From a virus, in the IMG/VR virus record IMGVR_UViG_3300027899_000018, positions 1-48,867 of that record: a DNA stretch of 48,867 nt. The stretch is one strand, 5' to 3'. The notes under the pieces were generated by a model that did no database searches, had not been told where the DNA came from, and saw nothing but the letters and a program-made list of their open reading frames with translations. The first letter of the stretch is position 1, and the number at the start of each line of letters is the position of its first letter. The translations under genes and the position numbers were made by a program. Positions 1-10,007 of this stretch are shown piece after piece.

Positions 1-1404
<1,404 letters not shown>

Positions 1405-1417
1405 TAATTATTAAATA

Positions 1418-4400
1418 ATGGCAGTTAAATATTGGATTGGAGGAGCAACTACTTCTAATTGGATTGACGACACTAAGTGGTCACTATCGTCAGGAGGACC
1501 TAATGATACAACTGCTGCCGTTTCAGGAGACGATGCTTATTTTGATTCCTTTTCAGGTTCAGGTACAGTTGTAGTTACCCCAAATGCAGTAGCCACAAAT
1601 ATTTACTTTGTGCACCCAACTACAGGTAGTTATACAGGTACACTGCAAATGACTAATACTCTTACAGCAGTAACCAACTTTACGCTATCTGCAGCTATGG
1701 CTATCACCGGCACGGGAGCTTTATCCAAATCAGGTAATGGAGGAACATTTACTTCCAATACAAAAGCTTGGCCGAATGACTTTTTTACGCCGAATGGCGG
1801 AGGATGGGTAACAACATTCGGTGACAATTGGACTATCGGTGGCAGTATGATAGGAACCCTTAATAGTGTTACTATAAATGCTGCCGCTATGCGGACTATA
1901 ACTGTTGGTGGAGGTATAAATACAGGAGCCGGCTATGGATGTTTAAATATAACATTCGTACTAAACGGAACAGGATCTATAGGTGGAGCCATAAGCGGTG
2001 CTACCATTAATATTAATTCGCCTCTTGGGGCAATTACATGGGCAGGAGTATCTCTTTCAAATTGCATACTTACATATACACAAGCTTTAAGCTTTACTGC
2101 TACTGGTGGTATTGTTGTTAGCGGAGTCAGTGTAACTTTAAATAATGTGTCCACACTTACTTTTCCATCAATAAGCTTTGGTGCATCTGGTGGACAGACA
2201 CTTATTTTAAATTCCAATGCCAACACTGGTGCCTTAATTGTTAATGGAGCACAAGCTGGTGCAATAAATGGCGCGTTTACCTTGTTTGTGAGTGGAAACA
2301 TAACTCCAACTAATGGGTTATCAGGAACAGCTACTATTGAAATGCTTGGTTCATCTAATGCAACGATTAGCGCAGGTAGTATTGGAAATAGTTTAACTAT
2401 TAACAAATCTGGTGTCGGAACAACAGTTACACTCACTGGTGCGGTAAGCCAGGGAGGAGCAGGAAGGACATTAAATATAATTACAGGAAATAATCTAGTG
2501 CTTTCTTCTACTCTAACTGTGGCAGGAGGAACAGTACTTGTGCCAACTGGTAGTATCATTTCAGGCCCATCAAATCTTATATTGTCTGGAACATCTACCT
2601 TAGATGTTGCTACTGGTATTACTATATCAAATCTGGCAGTACAAAATACAATAACTGTTACCTTATCAAGAACTACGGTTGTTACGAATTATTCAAATTT
2701 AGGTGGCATTGTTACGTTCACAGCAGCAAGCGCTGCTGAGCTACAAGTAAATAATATAATTGTAGGCGCAGCTAGAACTGGAATGGGAACCAATACTACC
2801 TTTAGATTGATGGGTGGCACCTTTGCTACATTCAATTTTTCTGGAGCATGCGTGCTAAATACTAGTGCAACCATTACTGGAACAGGAGTAGGCGGCTCTG
2901 GCTTTGTTGCAAATGGAACCTCAAGTTTAAACTTGTCAGCAGGCACATTAGTTCTTCCTGTAATATCTGGTTCGTATAGAACAGGAACTGGTATCACTCA
3001 ATCCCAAGGTCCTTTTACATTAAACATGGGCACAAATGAGATAGATTATTTTAGCGCATCTAGTGGCGGGTTAGGTAACGGCAGGTTGATTTTACAATCA
3101 GATTTAAAAATAAACAAGGTGTTTTATGGCGGTTCTTTTGGTACTTCAGTAACGGACAACGGTTTTAATATAATTGTAAAAGAATCCGTTTATTGGAAAA
3201 ATGGTGGATTCGTAAGTACAGGCAAAATAATTTACAAGGGAGTTCCCTCTGGCACTGGTTTTGTAGGAACTGGTTATATTTCTGGAACAACTCTAACTAT
3301 ATTAACTGTTACAAGTGGAACATTAATACCGGGACAATATATTCACTGTCCAACTGACAGTGCGGCGGCTAATCTAATAAACACCATAACTACATTTGGC
3401 AACACATATACGGTAGTTACTTCGCAAACCGTGGGTTCAGCGGGATCGCCGGTTGTATTTTATGGGGATGGCGCGAATGCAGACCTAGGATCTCCGTATA
3501 GCAGCCCATCTTCTCCCCGTGGTGTATTAGAAATAGACGCTGACTCAAATAAAGTCTATTATTTTGGTGGACAATTTAACAGTGCTAACAGCGAATTGCG
3601 ATATCTAAGTAGCAATACTGGAGACTTTGATGGTTCAAAAGCTGTAGTAACTCTTATAACTACAGGTACCATCGGTACAATTGATTTTCAAGGGCAAAGT
3701 AGTCCGACAAAATATATTGGAACAATGTTGATCGCCAACTATTACGGAGGGTTTATACTAAAATCGGATTTGTATGTAAATGACCATCAGGGAAACCTTG
3801 GTCTTGCGACGAGGATGCAGCAGGTTGGAGGTTCTTACAGTCTATATGTGATGCGTAATTTTTCGGTAGGTAATGGTACCTCGGCGCCTGATATTATGCA
3901 GCCAACAATTAGATTAGTTGGGCCACTACCATGCACATTCACATCCAGCTTTTTTATGGGAAACCTTATTATTGCTAAAGACAGCGGTACAGTAGTTACA
4001 GTAACTCAGAGTTTTACATACGGATATGCTACTCCGACTACAATGACATACACTTCAGGGGTTGTAAATTTTGGTGCAACCACAATGACTCTTAATGGTC
4101 CTGTTTCTATAATTAATCCTGTGACGGTTGGCAATTTTTCATTTAATAACATTTCAACGACTGCTGGAACTAGTGTTACAATTACGAATCCGATGACCAT
4201 CACCGGAACGCTAACGCTTGGAGGAACAACTACATTTGCAGGAACTAGAGGATTTACTTGTCAAAACTTATCGTGCACAACAGCGTCATCTGTAATTACA
4301 TTACAGAATGCAACTGCAAGTCCGTTGGCAGAATATACTATAAATGGTTTACTGACACTTAGTGGTGTATTAGGAGGAAGGATAACTTTACAGGCATCTG

Positions 4401-4828
4401 GTTCTGCAACATTTCTTGGCACAATTACACCAGTTGGTCAATTAAATTATATTTCAGGCACCATTCCTACTAGTGGCATGACACTATCACACGCAGCAGC
4501 ACCAATGCCAAATGAGTTATTTCAATTATTACCAGCAAGACCAGTAATAACTGGTGGAGTATCACCAACATTTACGATTGCTCCGCCGGCCACTGGAACG
4601 ATTGGAACACAATTTTCAATGCGAGCTGGATACAAAGCAAAGTTTACACTGGCAAATGGAGCAACTCAAAGTGTGAGTAATGTAACAACACAAGATATAG
4701 ACAGTAGTGCTGGATTATTCATATATCCATTTAATTCAGTTGCTGAAACTGACATATTTAGAACTCTATATTGGGGAGAACTTCTTCCTCCTGAAAATAC
4801 GGCAGTTGGCTGGTTAAGCGTGACTTAA
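1418..4828 (+). CDS. Large beta-rich fibre/adhesin protein, paralogue 1
   Basis: This is a 1136-residue protein very rich in Thr, Gly, Ser, Asn, Val and Ile, with short alternating strands such as TGTLTLGGTTTF, as in stacked beta-helix or adhesin folds. The N-terminus (YWIGGATTSNWIDDTKWS, then PNDTTAAVSGDDAYFD) is a Trp-rich cap also seen in outline in the next gene. The final ~170 residues (from about 965) are nearly the same as in the next gene, including MTLSHAAAPMP, FQLLPARPVI, MRAGYKA and TDIFRTLYWG. No enzymatic motif is visible. The position after a collagen-like fibre gene suggests a virion surface protein or depolymerase-like adhesin. The ATG follows an A/T-rich leader with no Shine-Dalgarno. 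Confidence 0.75.
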   Translation: MAVKYWIGGATTSNWIDDTKWSLSSGGPNDTTAAVSGDDAYFDSFSGSGTVVVTPNAVATNIYFVHPTTGSYTGTLQMTNTLTAVTNFTLSAAMAITGTGALSKSGNGGTFTSNTKAWPNDFFTPNGGGWVTTFGDNWTIGGSMIGTLNSVTINAAAMRTITVGGGINTGAGYGCLNITFVLNGTGSIGGAISGATININSPLGAITWAGVSLSNCILTYTQALSFTATGGIVVSGVSVTLNNVSTLTFPSISFGASGGQTLILNSNANTGALIVNGAQAGAINGAFTLFVSGNITPTNGLSGTATIEMLGSSNATISAGSIGNSLTINKSGVGTTVTLTGAVSQGGAGRTLNIITGNNLVLSSTLTVAGGTVLVPTGSIISGPSNLILSGTSTLDVATGITISNLAVQNTITVTLSRTTVVTNYSNLGGIVTFTAASAAELQVNNIIVGAARTGMGTNTTFRLMGGTFATFNFSGACVLNTSATITGTGVGGSGFVANGTSSLNLSAGTLVLPVISGSYRTGTGITQSQGPFTLNMGTNEIDYFSASSGGLGNGRLILQSDLKINKVFYGGSFGTSVTDNGFNIIVKESVYWKNGGFVSTGKIIYKGVPSGTGFVGTGYISGTTLTILTVTSGTLIPGQYIHCPTDSAAANLINTITTFGNTYTVVTSQTVGSAGSPVVFYGDGANADLGSPYSSPSSPRGVLEIDADSNKVYYFGGQFNSANSELRYLSSNTGDFDGSKAVVTLITTGTIGTIDFQGQSSPTKYIGTMLIANYYGGFILKSDLYVNDHQGNLGLATRMQQVGGSYSLYVMRNFSVGNGTSAPDIMQPTIRLVGPLPCTFTSSFFMGNLIIAKDSGTVVTVTQSFTYGYATPTTMTYTSGVVNFGATTMTLNGPVSIINPVTVGNFSFNNISTTAGTSVTITNPMTITGTLTLGGTTTFAGTRGFTCQNLSCTTASSVITLQNATASPLAEYTINGLLTLSGVLGGRITLQASGSATFLGTITPVGQLNYISGTIPTSGMTLSHAAAPMPNELFQLLPARPVITGGVSPTFTIAPPATGTIGTQFSMRAGYKAKFTLANGATQSVSNVTTQDIDSSAGLFIYPFNSVAETDIFRTLYWGELLPPENTAVGWLSVT
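4421..4828 (+). repeat. Fibre C-terminal module, copy 1
   Basis: This is the 3' end of the first adhesin gene. It is highly similar at DNA level to 7619-8029, with long stretches such as ACACGCAGCAGCACCAATGC identical, while the central parts of the two genes differ. Confidence 0.8.
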
Positions 4829-4882
4829 TCTACTTTATAAAAAGATTGAATATATTAATATTTAAGAAAAAACTATTGAATA

Positions 4883-7800
4883 ATGGCTACATATACCGCA
4901 GCAGCAGGAGGAGGTAATTGGGATAACCCAACAACATGGGGCGGTGCAGGAGTTCCTACTACAGGAGATATTGTTTTATTTAATGCAACCTCAGGTAACG
5001 TTACTGTTACTTCAGGAGCGGTTTGTTCAGAAATAAATTTTAATTCAGGAACAGCTTATGCTGGCACAATAACATTTACAAACACATTGACCATCGCGGC
5101 GACTAGTGCTTTTTCAACTTCAGGAAATATAACGTTATCACCTGCCGTAGGTTTTACTATAGCTGGCTCGAATGGTATTCTTTGGACTAGTACCGGCGGA
5201 TTATCTAGAATATTTACAAGTAATGGAAAGGCATTTAATCGCCCTTTTGTAACTGGTGGAAATGGAAGTAATGTAATAACATTAACAGGTGATTTTACAG
5301 TTTCTGACATTAACTCTGCATTCACTGGATTAAATGGTTCTAATTTAATAATTACTGGAAATGTGTCTTCTGCATCAAGCATAGCGGCTGGTACTTCGTC
5401 ATGTATTCTTGCAGGTGTATTAACAACATGGAACTCTGGAGCAAGCCTAAATAGAGTTATTTTTAATTCAACTGGAACAATAACTATATTAGGTACAGTT
5501 GCGTGTTATACTTCTATTACATGGACTCAAGGAACACTAGTTACCACTGGTTCAACCATGGCAGTTCAAGTTATGACGTCTATATCGCTAGCCGGCAAAA
5601 CTTTAAATAACATGTCGTTTTCATCTAATGCAACGACAACTACTGTTACTGGCGATTTTAATTTAACAGGCAATCTAACTCTTGGCGGTGGCGGTGGCGT
5701 GTTTAACGGAACAGGAAAAGTTTTTGTATCAGGGAATGTAATAGGCGGAGGAAACGGTGGGTCATTTACAATAGAAATGAATGGTACATCAAGTACAATT
5801 TCAGGGACTGTAAATCAACCCGTAATCGTAGCTACCTCAGGAACTATCACGGTTGGAACAAGTTGTGATATTGGAAATAATTCAAATTTAACATTAACCT
5901 CAGGAACTTTAAATTTAGCGAATAACCTTACTAGAAGAGGAGGAATTACTACAATATCCCTAGGATTCATATTAACTGGCTCTGGAAACTTAATATTTAC
6001 TAATGTTCCAAATGGTGCAACTAATCATACATTTTTTAGTAATGGCATATCTTGGCCAAATTCAGTACAAATACTCCCTAGTAGTAATGTCTCAAATACT
6101 CTTACATTAAATGATAACTTAACAGTTTTAGGTAGTTTCACAACATCTGTTGGCACTAGCGGCGGCCAAGTTCAAGCGATCAATGGAAATAGCTTATTTG
6201 TACGAGGAAACTTAACTATAGACAATCCAACCTCTGGAACCACGAATATTTTTATTTTTAGTTCAGGAACGACTATATGGTCTGGTACTTCAAGACTTGG
6301 TAATAATTTAACTATTAATAAGACAGCTGGCAGTGTTACTATAAATGGGACAGTCTATTTCGGTAATAGTAAAACTCTAACCTACACTACAGTAAGTGGA
6401 ACATTTACAACTACAGGATCGACCCTAAGAATACCTACATTAAGCGGTACAGTAAACTTAGACTTAAACGCAGCAGGAACAGGATTTAATGATTTCCAAA
6501 TTGATCATACTAATAATAATAACACAAACGTAAATCTAATATCTAATGCTTCCTTTAGGAATGTTAATGCAAGTAATCCGGTCGGTGGCTCTAGATGGAG
6601 CAGTATTGACACTGCGACCGCCTCAACATTGAGTGTAAGAGGAGACTATACTCAATTCTCGGATACTAGAGGAAATTCAAAAATAATAATGGTTGGAACT
6701 GGTAATATTACAGCAGTTGGGCCGACTTCTATTGATTTTGAAATTAACTCGCCTTCAGGTATTATTACATTTACATCTATGACACTTGGAATTGGAGGAG
6801 CATCAAATAGGACATTAAAATACACAGCAGCTGGTGGTGGTTTTATTACAACAGGATCTACACTAACTGTGCAATTTGTTTATAATTTAGATTTGGCTGG
6901 AACCACATGGGGATCTCTTGTTACATTTTCTCAAAATAATAATCCAGCTACAATTACATTACTAAGTAACGCAACATTTTCAAGTATCGCGGTTACTGGT
7001 AGTGTAAGAGAAGCTGTGATAAACGGAGCAGCATATACTATTTCATGCACAGGCAATGTGTCTAATACACTAGGATTTGACCTTGGAGGAACGGCTACGC
7101 TGGCATTTACAGGTTCTTCAAATGCAACGTGGACGAGTACCGGTGGTTCATATAGTATGAATACAGTTGTAAATAAATCTGGAGTAGGTACACTAGTCAC
7201 CGCAGGTTCTGCTTTAACCTGGGGAACAGCTAACCGATCATTAACACTAAATACTCTAGTTAATTTTTCTAATAACGCGAATACTTTCACTTTAAATAGT
7301 ACTCCTTTAACAATTAATAATCCTAGTGCTAGTCAGTTTAATAATATGACTATTCCAAATAATACAACATTAAATATCAATGGGGCAACTACACCTATCG
7401 TAGGAACATTATCATTATTAGGTTCGGCTACCTTTGCTGGAGCATTCGGTTGGACTTGCGGAACATTTACGTGCACAACCTCTGGCTCAACTATCACACT
7501 ACAGAATATAAATGCGAATCCATCCGCACAGTATACAATAACTAGTCAATTATCATTAATTGGAACATTAGCACAACGAATAATCTTACAAGCAGCAGGG
7601 TCAGCCTCGTTTACTGGTACAATTACACCAGTAGGTCAATTAAATGTTACCGCAGGAATACCGCCTTCGCCTGGAATGACACTATCACACGCAGCAGCAC
7701 CAATGCCAGACGAGTTATTCCAATTATTACCAGCAAGACCAGTAATAACGAGTATAATCACTCCAGGAACTACTTTTGGAATTACGCCATCTGCCGCTGG

Positions 7801-8029
7801 AACGATTGGATCGCGATTCATGCGAGCTGGATACAAGGCAATATTTACACTGAGCTCCGGAGCAACACAAAACGTTACGTATGTAACAACGCAAGATATA
7901 GACAGTAGTAATGGGCTATTTATATTCCCAACACAGTCGGCTGCTGAGACAGATATATTTAGAACTCTCTACTGGGGACAACTTCTTCCTCCTGAAAATA
8001 CTGCAATTGGTTGGTTAAGCGTGACTTAA
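4883..8029 (+). CDS. Large beta-rich fibre/adhesin protein, paralogue 2
   Basis: This 1048-residue protein is built like the preceding one: an N-terminal cap with GGNWDNPTTWGGAGVPTTGD, a long Thr/Ser/Asn/Gly-rich repetitive beta body (many SGTITV- and LTLGGG-like strands), and a C-terminal module (about 876-1048) almost shared with paralogue 1. The body has diverged far more than the C-terminus. The shared end may fix both proteins to the same partner or serve as a trimerisation/chaperone domain, while the body sets specificity. A 54-nt A/T-rich gap precedes it. Its TAA overlaps the stop codon of the convergent gene on the other strand. Confidence 0.75.
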   Translation: MATYTAAAGGGNWDNPTTWGGAGVPTTGDIVLFNATSGNVTVTSGAVCSEINFNSGTAYAGTITFTNTLTIAATSAFSTSGNITLSPAVGFTIAGSNGILWTSTGGLSRIFTSNGKAFNRPFVTGGNGSNVITLTGDFTVSDINSAFTGLNGSNLIITGNVSSASSIAAGTSSCILAGVLTTWNSGASLNRVIFNSTGTITILGTVACYTSITWTQGTLVTTGSTMAVQVMTSISLAGKTLNNMSFSSNATTTTVTGDFNLTGNLTLGGGGGVFNGTGKVFVSGNVIGGGNGGSFTIEMNGTSSTISGTVNQPVIVATSGTITVGTSCDIGNNSNLTLTSGTLNLANNLTRRGGITTISLGFILTGSGNLIFTNVPNGATNHTFFSNGISWPNSVQILPSSNVSNTLTLNDNLTVLGSFTTSVGTSGGQVQAINGNSLFVRGNLTIDNPTSGTTNIFIFSSGTTIWSGTSRLGNNLTINKTAGSVTINGTVYFGNSKTLTYTTVSGTFTTTGSTLRIPTLSGTVNLDLNAAGTGFNDFQIDHTNNNNTNVNLISNASFRNVNASNPVGGSRWSSIDTATASTLSVRGDYTQFSDTRGNSKIIMVGTGNITAVGPTSIDFEINSPSGIITFTSMTLGIGGASNRTLKYTAAGGGFITTGSTLTVQFVYNLDLAGTTWGSLVTFSQNNNPATITLLSNATFSSIAVTGSVREAVINGAAYTISCTGNVSNTLGFDLGGTATLAFTGSSNATWTSTGGSYSMNTVVNKSGVGTLVTAGSALTWGTANRSLTLNTLVNFSNNANTFTLNSTPLTINNPSASQFNNMTIPNNTTLNINGATTPIVGTLSLLGSATFAGAFGWTCGTFTCTTSGSTITLQNINANPSAQYTITSQLSLIGTLAQRIILQAAGSASFTGTITPVGQLNVTAGIPPSPGMTLSHAAAPMPDELFQLLPARPVITSIITPGTTFGITPSAAGTIGSRFMRAGYKAIFTLSSGATQNVTYVTTQDIDSSNGLFIFPTQSAAETDIFRTLYWGQLLPPENTAIGWLSVT
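7619..8029 (+). repeat. Fibre C-terminal module, copy 2
   Basis: This is the second copy of the module at 4421-4828. The two end in the same way (GGTTAAGCGTGACTTAATC around the stop). Confidence 0.8.
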
Positions 8030-8574
8030 TCAAAATCCAATTCAATATCAAAATCTAGATATGAGTACTTTGCCTGAAAGACCTTCATATCAGGCGTGCC
8101 TGAACTGTACGATAACTTAAAGCCATCCTGTGACTTAAGAATAGGTCGCTTAAAGATTATCGATGCAACTAAGTACCCCTGATTATCTAATAGAGATAAT
8201 CTAATTGGCGAAAAAGTTTGCTCTTTATTATCGAGGCTTAGGAAGTCTAGACTATTTTCTAGAAAGATAAAATAGTTTAGGTACGCATCTGTCATCTTAA
8301 AAGTTATTGTAAACTCTCTAGTAAAATTATCGATTACAGGTATAGAGTTCTTGAACTCTTGCTTCTTTCCAAGTAGTCGAGTCTGCTGAACTTGATTCAT
8401 CTGCCAGCCTGGAAAATCTATCGTCTGGATAGTCGCTGACATAAAATCGCCAATCGTATCGTACGGCAAGATTAGACTCTGATAGTATTTCTTATACTTT
8501 TCCTGTACTCGAGCATTAAAGTAATCTGGTGGAAACGATAGGATAAATCCATTCTGCCGTACGTTTAATAACAT
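8026..8574 (-). CDS. Tail-tube-fold virion protein (gp19/gp54-like), tentative
   Basis: This 182-residue protein has the alternating beta pattern of tail tube and tube-initiator proteins: an N-terminal strand region, DFPGWQMNQV, then REFTITFKMTDAYLNYFIFL, then a C-terminal sheet (GYLVASIIFKRPILKSQDG, MKVFQAKYSYLDFDIELDF). The length is close to T4 gp19 (163 aa). The assignment rests on fold-like pattern and on the neighbouring tail genes, not on a diagnostic motif; another baseplate beta-protein is possible. It is the last gene of the minus-strand unit running down from 13531, and its stop overlaps that of the convergent fibre gene. Confidence 0.6.
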   Translation of the reverse strand: MLLNVRQNGFILSFPPDYFNARVQEKYKKYYQSLILPYDTIGDFMSATIQTIDFPGWQMNQVQQTRLLGKKQEFKNSIPVIDNFTREFTITFKMTDAYLNYFIFLENSLDFLSLDNKEQTFSPIRLSLLDNQGYLVASIIFKRPILKSQDGFKLSYSSGTPDMKVFQAKYSYLDFDIELDFD

Positions 8575-8575
8575 G

Positions 8576-8659
8576 TTATTTACCTACTTTTTTTACATTT
8601 GCCCAAGACTCTGTTCCTTCTTCCAATATGACGTATTGTTTAAAACTTAAAATGCTCAT
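8576..8659 (-). CDS. 27-residue small protein with capsid-targeting-like N-terminus
   Basis: This short ORF reads MSILSFKQYVILEEGTES and ends KKVGK. It fills the gap between the tube-like gene and the cupin-like gene; its TAA ends 1 nt before the ATG of the next gene. Its first residues match the SF-x-x-aromatic ... E pattern seen at the N-termini of three nearby genes, similar to the T4 capsid-targeting peptide (MKTYQEFIAE). LEE/G would be an acceptable prohead-protease site. It could be a real tiny packaged peptide or the remnant of a longer gene. Position and motif support coding; nothing else does. Confidence 0.5.
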   Translation of the reverse strand: MSILSFKQYVILEEGTESWANVKKVGK

Positions 8660-8666
8660 TTTTATT

Positions 8667-8936
8667 CTAGTTTTTTATTATTTTTAGGGTAAGATCACCG
8701 GTCCCTTTGATAAGTCTATGCCAGACTCCAGAAGGTATACTCACTTCTGAGTTTAATCCAATTGGCAAGCAATCTTCAGTTTGTAATTTCCAATCAGTAA
8801 CCTCAGTAGAAATGATGTGTCTATCTTCTACATCACGGTGCCACTTTAATTCAACCGGATCAGTCGTTTCACTAAATCTTCTAATTACCTGATCTCCAGA
8901 AGTAGAGTCGCTGTATATTTTGCTAGTTTGTTCCAT
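8667..8936 (-). CDS. Small cupin-like phage protein
   Basis: This 89-residue protein starts at ATG 8936 (MEQTSKIYSDS). An upstream in-frame TTG at 8969 would overlap the preceding gene by 47 nt and is less likely. The body, VELKWHRDVEDRHIISTEVT, then DWKLQTEDCLPIGL and IPSGVWHRLIKGTGDLTLKI, matches a conserved small phage family with a single-domain cupin/jelly-roll pattern: WHRD.EDR, an LP turn, then I.G..HRLIKG. The two His positions (WHRD, WHRL) could bind metal. Function is unknown. The start overlaps the end of the upstream gene by 14 nt, so the genes are probably translationally coupled. Confidence 0.7.
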   Translation of the reverse strand: MEQTSKIYSDSTSGDQVIRRFSETTDPVELKWHRDVEDRHIISTEVTDWKLQTEDCLPIGLNSEVSIPSGVWHRLIKGTGDLTLKIIKN

Positions 8937-9480
8937 ATCTTTGCATATTAATCCAGTTCTTAAAGGCAATCGGAGTTAGGCCCTTTTGGTCGACTCCTTT
9001 ATCTCTAGCCATGTGCTGAACAAAGTCAATAACATCAACTGTTGTTGCATAGTCCATAACAGGATCGCCTTTAAGAGCATCAAGAAGATCAGTAACAACT
9101 GATGTTTCGTAAAAAGTAACATTATAATCTTCATCGTCATCTAGACCACCCATTGAGCCAACACTAATCTCATCGTCATCTAAGAAGAAATAGAGTCGAT
9201 CTTCATATTCATCTCGATCTTCATGAACTACAATTTCTCTATCTCTATTCGTTTTAAATTTTTGCAGATATGCGATTACTTCATTATCTGTTAGCCACTC
9301 ATCATTTATTTGTAGAGTGTCTAGGATACTGTCAAATTCTTCTACCCAATCTTCTGTGCCAATATACCATGTGAAAAATTCATCAACTGTCATCTGCTTG
9401 CCTTCTGAGTTAGAGGTAGCACTCTTCTTCAAGAAATTAAAGTTTTCCCAAACCGCAAAGCTGTGTATGTACTTTTTCAT
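8923..9480 (-). CDS. Acidic protein of unknown function with capsid-targeting-like N-terminus
   Basis: This 185-residue protein begins MKKYIHSFAVWENFNF. SFAVWE/N fits the [ST][FY]xx[FYW]..E pattern of its neighbours. The centre is strongly acidic (HEDRDEYEDRLYFFLDDDE, GGLDDDEDY). The C-terminal part (LTPIAFKNWINMQRYG) is more basic and helical. No known domain is recognised. Its ATG overlaps the TGA of the upstream gene as ATGA, so the two are coupled. With the N-terminal motif, an internal-head or ejected protein is a reasonable guess. Confidence 0.7.
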   Translation of the reverse strand: MKKYIHSFAVWENFNFLKKSATSNSEGKQMTVDEFFTWYIGTEDWVEEFDSILDTLQINDEWLTDNEVIAYLQKFKTNRDREIVVHEDRDEYEDRLYFFLDDDEISVGSMGGLDDDEDYNVTFYETSVVTDLLDALKGDPVMDYATTVDVIDFVQHMARDKGVDQKGLTPIAFKNWINMQRYGTN

Positions 9481-10007
9481 TTTTTCTTTATTTTGTTAAC
9501 TGCCTCATCTATTTTAGGATCAATGTTCTCGATTAAATCTTTTACTATTCTTACTGCTTCCTTAGCTGCGGCTATCCCCATTTTTTTATCTTCATAGTTA
9601 AAGATAACATTATACTCGCCCTTCTTCTTAGTTTGGCGAGTTCGGCCAAATCCAGTGTCGTGTCCAGCAAGAGTCTGTAATTCAAGAGCAATATGCTCAG
9701 CAATATGACCTAGCCAGGTACCGCGCTTAACTCTAAAGAAGAAGCCATTCTTTCTACCTTCAGAACATCTATGTTCTTTCATAGATGGAAGATACTTTTT
9801 TATATTTTGGTAGAAATTAGGAATCTTGCTAGATGGAAACTTTTCCCACTCACCTAGATCAAGGATCATGTGTACTAGTTTATCTTTACTATCACTCCAT
9901 TTATTCTTACCTTCAATCGTACTAATCTTCACTATCTTTAAGTCAGATACTTCGGGTAGCTTAATTGATTTGCTTTCAAATATTCGATATGTTAGTATAT
10001 GTTTCAT
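9477..10007 (-). CDS. Stand-alone cyanophycin-synthetase N-terminal-domain protein
   Basis: This 176-residue protein starts at ATG 10007, which overlaps the upstream stop as TAATG; a TTG two codons earlier is unlikely. Residues about 66-160 match the N-terminal domain of cyanophycin synthetase CphA: LPSMKEHRCS (73-82), GFFFRVKRGTWLGHIAEHIA (88-107), LELQTLAGHDTGFGRTRQT (108-126) and GEYNVIFNYED (130-140). CphA is normally about 870-900 residues, with ATP-grasp and Mur-ligase catalytic domains; both are absent here. The catalytic reaction is therefore impossible for this protein alone, and it may bind polymer or a host ligase. The first residues (MKHILTYRIFESKS) carry the capsid-targeting-like pattern. 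The homology is clear; the role is unknown. Confidence 0.8.
   Translation of the reverse strand: MKHILTYRIFESKSIKLPEVSDLKIVKISTIEGKNKWSDSKDKLVHMILDLGEWEKFPSSKIPNFYQNIKKYLPSMKEHRCSEGRKNGFFFRVKRGTWLGHIAEHIALELQTLAGHDTGFGRTRQTKKKGEYNVIFNYEDKKMGIAAAKEAVRIVKDLIENIDPKIDEAVNKIKKK

Noticed and set aside
1933-2559. Minus-strand ORF inside the first adhesin gene (and similar ones at 2689-2997, 5056-5382, 6931-7290)
   Set aside because: Compositional shadows of Thr/Gly/Val-rich coding DNA: low-complexity Pro/Val proteins with no motif, fully inside a convincing gene.
8937-8969. TTG start giving an 11-residue longer cupin-like protein
   Set aside because: It would overlap the preceding gene by 47 nt, adds no conserved residue, and an ATG is available at 8936.
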